Assembly: GCA_032717465.1 (NCBI GenBank)
Contig: CM064632.1
Coordinates: forward strand, 28,676,078-28,740,077
Length of the DNA: 64,000 nt
From: Coenobita brevimanus
Lineage: Eukaryota; Arthropoda; Malacostraca; Decapoda; Coenobitidae
Direction: 5' to 3'
Position 1 is the stretch's first letter. Every line of letters begins with the position of its first letter. The notes beneath the pieces are model-generated. The model was not told the origin of the DNA. It searched no databases and saw only the letters and a list, made by a program, of their open reading frames with translations. Positions 57,746 to 64,000 of this stretch are shown in pieces. The translations under genes and the position numbers were made by a program.

Positions 57746-58220
57746 TAACACCCCTCCTCACCATCCTCCTCTCCTTTCCTCCCCTCCCGTCACCCTCACC
57801 TCTAACCTCTTCATCCCATCTCTCCTTCTACAGCTTCTCCTTCCTTCCATTCCATCCATGCTCCCCCATTCTTTCCTTGCTTTCCCGTTTCTCTTTCCTT
57901 CCTTCTGTCCTTTTCCCATTCTTTCCTTCCTCCCTCCTTCACCTTTTCTTCTTCATCCTTTACGTTTCCATTTCTTTCTCCTCCTTTTCCCATTTCTTTC
58001 ATTTCTTTCTTTCTCCTCCCGCTCTTTATTTCTTTCTACGCCCATTCCCCTTTTTTCCTTTCTCCCTCCTCCTCCATTTCTTTTCATTCTCCCTTTCCCT
58101 TTCCTCCTCCTCGTTTCCCTGTCTTCCCTTTCTACCACCTCTCCCCTCCCTCCCACCACCACCACACTATCTCACTGCACCACGAGAGTGGTGTTCGCTG
58201 TAGAGACGCACAGTATCTCC
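57746..58220 (+). repeat. Polypyrimidine tract 2
   Basis: CTTTCC/TCCTCC-rich over about 430 bp, ending with a CGAGAGTGGT-type phrase shared with tract 1, so the two are probably copies of one element. Confidence 0.8.
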
Positions 58221-59428
58221 GTCAGTTGTTCAAAGGAGAGCTAATCGTCCGGTTCGTTAGACCACTTTAAGTACGGCCGGGGAAATTTACATGGAAAAGG
58301 CTCTTGAGAGGGTATATTTTTCGAGAAGTGGTAATTTTTCAACCCCCCCCTCCCCCCACAAAAGTTTAAAAATAAAAATGGAAGTTATGTGCGCTTGGTT
58401 ACTGATTCTTCGTGCAAGGTCATGCTGGCTGGTTTGTTTTTATTTTTCCTCTGTTTACGTGCTCTGTGTTTCTGTGTCTTTAGTTGCATATTCCTCTTCT
58501 TAAATAGTCTTTATTCTTTACTTTTATTCTGTTGTCCATAGTCTTTAGGTTTTACTAGTTTTTATACTTTCCTCTTATGTTGAAACGTTGGTTGTTCGGC
58601 AACTTTATTTTCATTATTTTTATTTCTACACTTTATTATCATTATTTATTTTTATTTATTTTCTCCTATACTTTCCACTCCCAGCATTCCTCTGGGTGAG
58701 TTTGGCTTTCTTTTTTCATGTTTTGCTTTCTCTTTAGTACTTCTCTGTTTTCTAGGTTCCTTGCTTTGTTTTGAGTTTTTAAAATGAACTCGCGTCTCCA
58801 GCTTTCTTAACTTACACATCCTTGGTTTCTTTGGATGTGTTCATTTTTTGCACCCGCACACATCAAGCGAGAGCAGTTGCAACAAACGCTTAAGCAGTCA
58901 GTAGAGACAGAGCAATTAGTAGAACAGATATGAACGAGTGATATGCAGTGTAAAGAGGTTACAAACTCTCCCAAATAGAAAACGACCCTTTATCCGATTC
59001 ACTCATGTTTTTATTATGATTATGTTATTCTTCTGACGCCAGATTTTTTTTTTCTACGTTGCACACAGTCTATTTATTCTTAATACCCTGAGGCCAGTTT
59101 ACCTACGCTGCCGCCAGACCATTTTATTCGTTTTGCAGGGAAGTCTCCGAGACGGAATTAGAGTACTGAGTAGCATTCTCGTTGGCAGTGGGCGGTTCCT
59201 AGCACCATTTTTTGTAGAGATTTTTTCCGTATAACACACCTAGATATTGTCGTTTGTAATTTATGCATTTTTTATTAGTTTGCCTCAGTAACCTACAGCC
59301 GTGAGCGAAAGTTCGCTGCCAGTCCTCCTCCAGCATTGTGTCCCGCCTTCCGTAACCCCCATGCCTCCCCAAACTACAGACAGCATCCATCCTTCTCATA
59401 CTCCTTTGTAGATGATCCATTACAAGTG
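58221..59428. other. No supported gene
   Basis: T-rich in 58440-58700, otherwise unremarkable; no coding motif or recurrent repeat recognised. Confidence 0.4.
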
Positions 59429-59600
59429 GAAATGTTGGGTGGGAGAGACACAGGTTACAGCTTGAACTGTGTATTTTCTCACACGTTTCGGGCTACACAG
59501 AACCCAACACAACTCCTGAAGATGGGTTCTGGGTTGCCCGAAACGTGTGAGAAAATATAGAGTTCAAGCTGTAACCTGTGTCTCTCCCACCCAACATTTC
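59429..59600. repeat. Near-perfect 172-bp foldback hairpin
   Basis: Arms 59429-59506 and 59523-59600 are inverted copies of 78 bp with four mismatches, separated by a 16-nt loop. The loop and right arm contain CTGAAGA (59516-59522) and GAAAC (59540-59544), separated by a segment with a possible GGGT/GCCC pairing. Confidence 0.95.
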
Positions 59601-59642
59601 ACACTCCTTTGTTGTGTGCTTCATATTGTTGGCACGTAAAGA

Positions 59643-59866
59643 TTCGTGTTCTCGTCGGGTAAGGGGGTTCACTAGTACGTCTTCCTTAGCGATTTATTTT
59701 GTGGTATGGTTGGTTAATATGACTTTGTACGTAATTTATGCAGAGTATGGCGACATCAGAAGGATTTTTATAACACAGGCGATGACAATAAGATGTAATA
59801 AGCTAAATAAATGTCTTAGGAAAAGGTATTAGGGAGCTTCTTTAACCGACGACAGTGCTTCCCAGA
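59643..59866 (+). mobile_element. Foldback/MITE-like element family I, copy 1
   Basis: Left arm TTCTCGTCGGGTAAG...CTTCCTTAGCGATTTATTTT and right arm AAATAAATGTCTTAGG...TTAACCGACGACAGT are inverted over about 50 bp. The centre has GTACGTAATTTATGCAGAG. It matches 60225-60440 in opposite orientation. Confidence 0.75.
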
Positions 59867-60224
59867 GTCCATGTAACACCTACCAAAGTCTCAGCCGGTA
59901 GAGAAAAGATGAAAATTATGTAATAAATTAAAAATGGTAAGGAAAATGTAGTGTGAAGTATGCTAGAATTCGGCCATTATGTTTGCGCAGGAAATCTTGA
60001 AGACAGGCACTTCGCCAAAATGTGCCCTCCCCCCCAAAAGTAATTAGATTAATTAAAAAATCTTTCTGTGCCCTAAAACAAGAAACAGGTTAATTATATT
60101 CTTGGTGACGGTAGACGATTTATTCAGTAGCAGGAAAACATTCAGAGGTGTAATTAGGCTGTTGCACTGAATCAGGGATCGCAGGGATGTGGTCAGTACT
60201 TGACCTTAATGTGCTAAATACGGG
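59867..60224. other. No supported feature
   Basis: AT-rich spacer between the two foldback elements. Confidence 0.4.
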
Positions 60225-60440
60225 TCCTTATTCTCGTCAGTTAAGGAAGCTTCTGCTACTTTTTCCTATGCGATTTAATTGGCATATTTCACCTTACTGT
60301 CCTCTTCTGTTACAAATCCTTCTTACGTCGCCATATTCTGCATAAATTACGTACAAAAGTATTCACCGGCCATATCCAAAAATAAATCGATAAGGAAGAG
60401 GTGGTAGGGAGCTTCCTTAACCGACGAGAATAGGGGTACT
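60225..60440 (-). mobile_element. Foldback/MITE-like element family I, copy 2
   Basis: TATTCTCGTCAGTTAAGGAAG and CTTCCTTAACCGACGAGAATA are nearly perfect terminal inverted repeats; the arms continue through CCTATGCGATTTAA and AAATCGATAAGG. The centre contains the reverse of GTACGTAATTTATGCAGAA. No target duplication is clear. Confidence 0.8.
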
Positions 60441-60770
60441 TTCTCCCCTTTAAAAGTAATATATAAATAAATAAATAATGGAGATGCTTTTGTGTTGCTG
60501 TTATCACTAGTTAGTGTTGCTATTGTCACTAGATAGTTATCCTGAGGGAAAAAAAAAAGATCTGATTAGGATCATAATGGCTAAAACAGGAGCTTTGCCG
60601 GGATGTGCTAAAGCCTGCCTGTTTCGTCCCCAATAAATGATTAAAGAGAATTTACCACTTATAAATCCGGATATTGCAAGGCTTGTCATCGGCATCAGCA
60701 CACGGTAATTGCAACGAGGAATTGTGTGTCGCAGAAACTTAGTGTCTGCCTGTCTGTTTGTCTGTCTTTA

Positions 60771-60774
<4 letters not shown>
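60441..60774. other. No supported feature
   Basis: Short ATAA run at 60460-60477 and a repeated TAGTGTTGCT/ATTGTCACTAG phrase; nothing else recognised. Confidence 0.4.

Positions 60775-60775
<1 letters not shown>

Positions 60776-60863
<88 letters not shown>
60776..60863. repeat. (TA)n microsatellite
   Basis: About 44 TA units, directly preceding the degenerate tandem array. Confidence 0.97.
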
Positions 60864-60865
<2 letters not shown>

Positions 60866-61322
60866 CCTGACGCCGCATCTTGTGAGGGCTCTTGTAGTTG
60901 AGAGTCGCAGTGAGGAAATATGTGTGTGTGCATTGGAATGAGGAAATTTGTGTTGCAGGACTTAAGTACATGTCTGTCTCTGTCTCTCTGCCTGTCATTC
61001 TGTCACTGTCTGTCTGCCTGTCATTTTGTCGCCCTGTCTGTCTGCCTGTCATTTTGTCGCCCTGTCTGTCTGCCTGTCATATTATCGCCCTGTCAAATTA
61101 TCTATCTATTGCATGACTCTATATCTTACGTGGGGGGCAGCCCAGTCAGGTATTGCGGTGAGGAAATGTGTGTTGTTGGACTCGGGTATCTACCTACCTG
61201 TCTGATCCCTCTGTGTACAGCATCTATCGTTTTGTCTATCTATCTATTTCCAGACGCCGCAACTAGTGTGAAATGGTCTAGTTGAGAATCGAAGTGACGA
61301 AATGTATTGTAGAATTCGAGTA

Positions 61323-61353
<31 letters not shown>

Positions 61354-61520
61354 TTCTCTCAGTCAGTTGCTCTGTCAATTGCCCAACGCTGCGTCCTGTG
61401 GGGGGGGGGGTTGCCTGGTTGAGTATTCTGATAAAGAAACAGGGTATGTATTGCATCGAGAAAGGATGTGTTGTAGGAAAACGAGTACTGAAATGGGAAA
61501 ATAAGTATACTATGAAAACG
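60864..61520 (+). repeat. Degenerate long-unit tandem repeat with microsatellites inside the units
   Basis: Units start near 60864, 61107, 61245 and 61377 (spacings about 243, 138 and 132 bp). Each has an ATTGCC.GACGCCGCA-like start, GTTGAGAGTCGCAGTGA-like middle, and AAATNTGTGTTGTAGGACTCGAGTAT end. Each unit then carries its own simple repeat: a 31-bp CTGTCTGCCTGTCATTTTG array (60973-61100), CTAT/CTGT runs, or (CT)n (61321-61360). Confidence 0.75.
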
Positions 61521-61594
61521 GACACTGAACTGGCGCAGAGGGTTTATCAGAAAATTGGTGATGGAAGATGGATATGGCCGTGTAACTACTGAAT

Positions 61595-62275
61595 GGCGGT
61601 TTAAATAAGAAATAGCTGTCTAGATAAGAAATGGATGTTTAATAAGAAATGGCTGTTTAATAAGAAATGGATGTTTAATAAGAAATGGATGTTTAATAAG
61701 AAATGGATGTTTAATAAGAAATGGATGTTTAATAAGAAATGGCTGTCTAAATAAGAAATGGCTGTTTAATAAGAAATGGCTGTCTAAATAAGAAATGGCT
61801 GTTTAATAAGAAATAGCTGTTTAGATAAGAAACGGTTAACTAAATAAGAAATGGCTGTTTAGAAAAGAATTAGATGTTAAAACAAGAAATGGCTGTTTAA
61901 TAAGAAATGGCTGTTTAATAAGAAATGGCTGTCTAAATAAGAAATGGCTGTTTAGATAAGAAACGGTTAACTAAATAAGAAATGGCTGTTTAGAAAAGAA
62001 TTAGATGTTAAAACAAGAAATGGCTGTTTAATAAGAAATGGCTGTTTAATAAGAAATGGCTGTCTAAATAAGAAATGGCTGTTTAGATAAGAAACGGTTA
62101 ACTAAATAAGAAATGGCTGTTTAGAAAAGAATTAGATGTTAAAACAAGAAATGGCTGTTTAGATAATAAATGGCTCTTCGTATAAGAAATGGCCCTGTAT
62201 ATAAGACATGGCTGTTCATTTATGAAATAGCTGTTTAGATAAGAAATGGCTGTCTAACTAAGAAATAAGGAGTTA
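61595..62275 (+). repeat. 17-18-bp minisatellite with 131-bp higher-order repeat
   Basis: Head-to-tail units of AATAAGAAATGGCTGTTT with single-base and 1-bp length variants. From 61824 to about 62160 variant units recur in a fixed order. GATAAGAAACGGTTAAC begins at 61824, 61955 and 62086, giving exact 131-bp spacing, and AAAGAATTAGATG and AAAACAAGAAATGG recur with it. Confidence 0.95.
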
Positions 62276-62805
62276 CGTGCAGCGGATGATGAGCACTGAA
62301 CTGCAAACGAATGTGTCCAAGAGAAAGTGGATATTGAAATGGTGAAGTACATTTAGGAGAAAAATCGTTCCCGGATGCACAGCCGAATTTAGCATCGATT
62401 CGGATGTTGTGATTTACATTTTTTTTTTTTTTTTTAAGGAAAGAGAAGGAAAATTTATCATCTTTCCAAGTCTCGTGTTGTACTTGCCAAAAAAAAAAAA
62501 AAAAGATTAATAATTACGATGCGAGAAAAGAAGAAGAAAATAATAGGGAATGCAGAATATTCCTTTGTCTCTTCTATATTTCTTACTGAAAAAACGGCTA
62601 AAAAGAAAATTACGACATGCAATGGTTCTTTAAAATGTGACAATATCCCGCCATTGAAAAATGTAAGGCGGAAATGTGAGTCGCAGAAACAGTGCTGAAA
62701 TTACGAAATGTGCGTAACTGAAACCAGAGGGTGACATGAAGATAATTGTTTAGGAGGATACTGATACGGATGGTAAAAGGGTTGTAGCGAAGAAGGGCTA
62801 GTGAC

Positions 62806-62807
<2 letters not shown>
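62276..62807. other. No supported gene
   Basis: T run at 62419-62435 and A run at 62490-62504. GTGGATATTGAAATGG-like phrases here and downstream recall the end of the preceding tandem units. Confidence 0.4.

Positions 62808-62856
<49 letters not shown>
62808..62856. repeat. (GA)n microsatellite
   Basis: About 24 GA units. Confidence 0.97.
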
Positions 62857-62858
<2 letters not shown>

Positions 62859-64000
62859 TGTGTGTAGGAGAAAAATGAAGTATCAGAAAAATAAATGTGT
62901 GTGTGTAGAAGAACGAAATATCAGAATATGTGTACAGCTGAACACAGACCTAGCTCAGGACTAGGAAAATGTTTCTTGTTAAGGGCAAAAGCTGAATTTT
63001 CATGGCAGATCTTTGTGATGGTGCACTGGTGTTTTTAAAAAGAATTTGGGCAAAGCTGTTCAACCATATTGTTAAGAAGGTATTTCCCTGAATGTGTAAG
63101 GGTAAACTGTTTTAGTTGTCTTCGGATTCTGCTACACATTCATTACTCACTGTTTTTTTTTTTTATGAATACAAATCTGAACGTGAGATTTTAAGCATAT
63201 ACTGTAAATTACTTAGACACTAATAGTTCTTGTTTAAAGATGTGCTCCTATTTTCGTCTATGATGTATATTTAGTAGTAATTATCTGAAGATCAGGGATT
63301 CGAGAATTTTCTGGACAAACTCCTCCCGCTTCCCGTGTTAAATATCTCCCTCGTTAAATGCCTGCCCGCTCGCTTATGTAACAACACCTAAAAAAAAAAA
63401 AAAAAAATGGGTGTAAGCAGTAACGTATGTTGAAATGTGGAAATGCGTACAAAACTGGTTATTGAAATCATGGGATGACTTTAAGAGATGAAAATTTAAA
63501 TAAAGAAGTCAGCAATGGAACAAAGATATGGGTGTACCACAAGTCTGATAATGAAAAAAAAAAAAAAAAAAAAAAAAGTGTGTACGGGAAAGTGGATATT
63601 GAAAGACAAAATCGTTTAGCTGAAGAATTTGATCTGGAAAATTGGAAACGTATTTTGTAGGAGACTTTCAACCTTCCTCCTCCCTGCTTCTCACTCCCGC
63701 GCCACCGACCATCCTCTCCTACCCCCATCATCGCAGGCTGGTAACAAGCCAGAATAAACGAAATATTGCTAAACGAAATATTGCATCGCATGTGTCACAA
63801 GGTAATAGTCACTCAGATATGGATGTGAAGTTTGCTGGAGAAGTGAAGGAGGGAAAAAAAACAAAACAGTAAAACTCATAAACAACTTAACCCCTTCAGA
63901 CCGGCGACGTAGCTTTCTTCGACTGTATTGTCAAAAACCGAGTGAGCGAAAGTGTGGAGGATCTTTTACTCAGTATGATAATTTCTGAAAATGTGATGAC
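62857..64000. other. No supported gene
   Basis: AT-rich with A runs near 63390-63407 and 63554-63577. The phrases GTGTGTAGGAGAAAAATGAAGTATC (here quoted only in part, GTGTGTAGGAG) and GGAAAGTGGATATTGAAA hint that degenerate tandem units extend to 63.6 kb. Confidence 0.4.

Noticed and set aside
61595..62275. CRISPR-like array
   Set aside because: Repeats of 17-18 bp directly abut; variation is point mutation and higher-order duplication, not spacers.

Overview
This is a eukaryotic window and looks like intergenic or deep intronic DNA of an arthropod, most likely a decapod crustacean. The reasons are the very high density of long (CA)n, (GA)n, (TA)n and trinucleotide arrays, a degenerate TTAGG-type tract (arthropod telomere motif), several tRNA-derived SINEs, and non-LTR and Ty3/Gypsy-like elements of kinds that are abundant in crab and shrimp genomes. 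The taxonomic call is inference. I found no host protein-coding gene, rRNA or genuine tRNA gene; nearly all long open frames are microsatellite, polypyrimidine or transposon sequence.

Layout. 0-4.5 kb: microsatellites, a GA-rich tract, a TTAGG-like tract, a relic LINE 3' end and sequence rich in AGGTCA half-sites. 5.0-8.0 kb: a 32-bp G-rich minisatellite interrupted by a 5'-truncated RTE-like LINE with a GATA-type tail. 8.2-12.2 kb: dispersed repeats, a tRNA-derived SINE and CAC/CTA-rich arrays. 12.2-15.2 kb: a decayed APE-type LINE whose reverse transcriptase motif is YAND instead of YADD. 15.8-16.2 kb: a short hAT-like element. 22.8-25.9 kb (minus strand): a second, much better preserved LINE related to the 12-kb one, with two frameshifts and a possible 14-bp target-site duplication.

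26.68-32.56 kb: a complete LTR retrotransposon (minus strand) with about 1.04-kb LTRs about 1.5% diverged and a perfect 5-bp AAATA duplication. Its single 746-codon frame runs Gag, protease, integrase zinc domain, then stops; integrase core, RT and RNase H are absent. The Gag-PR-IN order recalls Gmr1-like Gypsy elements. 34.74-40.64 kb (minus strand): a second LTR element with unusually long 2.04-kb LTRs, an 18-nt primer-binding site matching a tRNA-Leu 3' end, and only 1.8 kb of internal sequence holding a broken integrase C-terminal region.

41.6-64 kb: polypyrimidine tracts, many microsatellites, SINE copies, several small inverted-repeat elements (a mariner-like MITE at 54.19 kb, a 372-bp TIR element at 52.32 kb, a near-perfect 172-bp foldback at 59.43 kb and a pair of about 220-bp foldback elements just downstream), and complex tandem arrays at 60.9-62.3 kb, including a 17-18-bp minisatellite organised into a 131-bp higher-order repeat. 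The window is best read as a repeat-dense locus with nested insertions of different ages, not as an operon or pathway.
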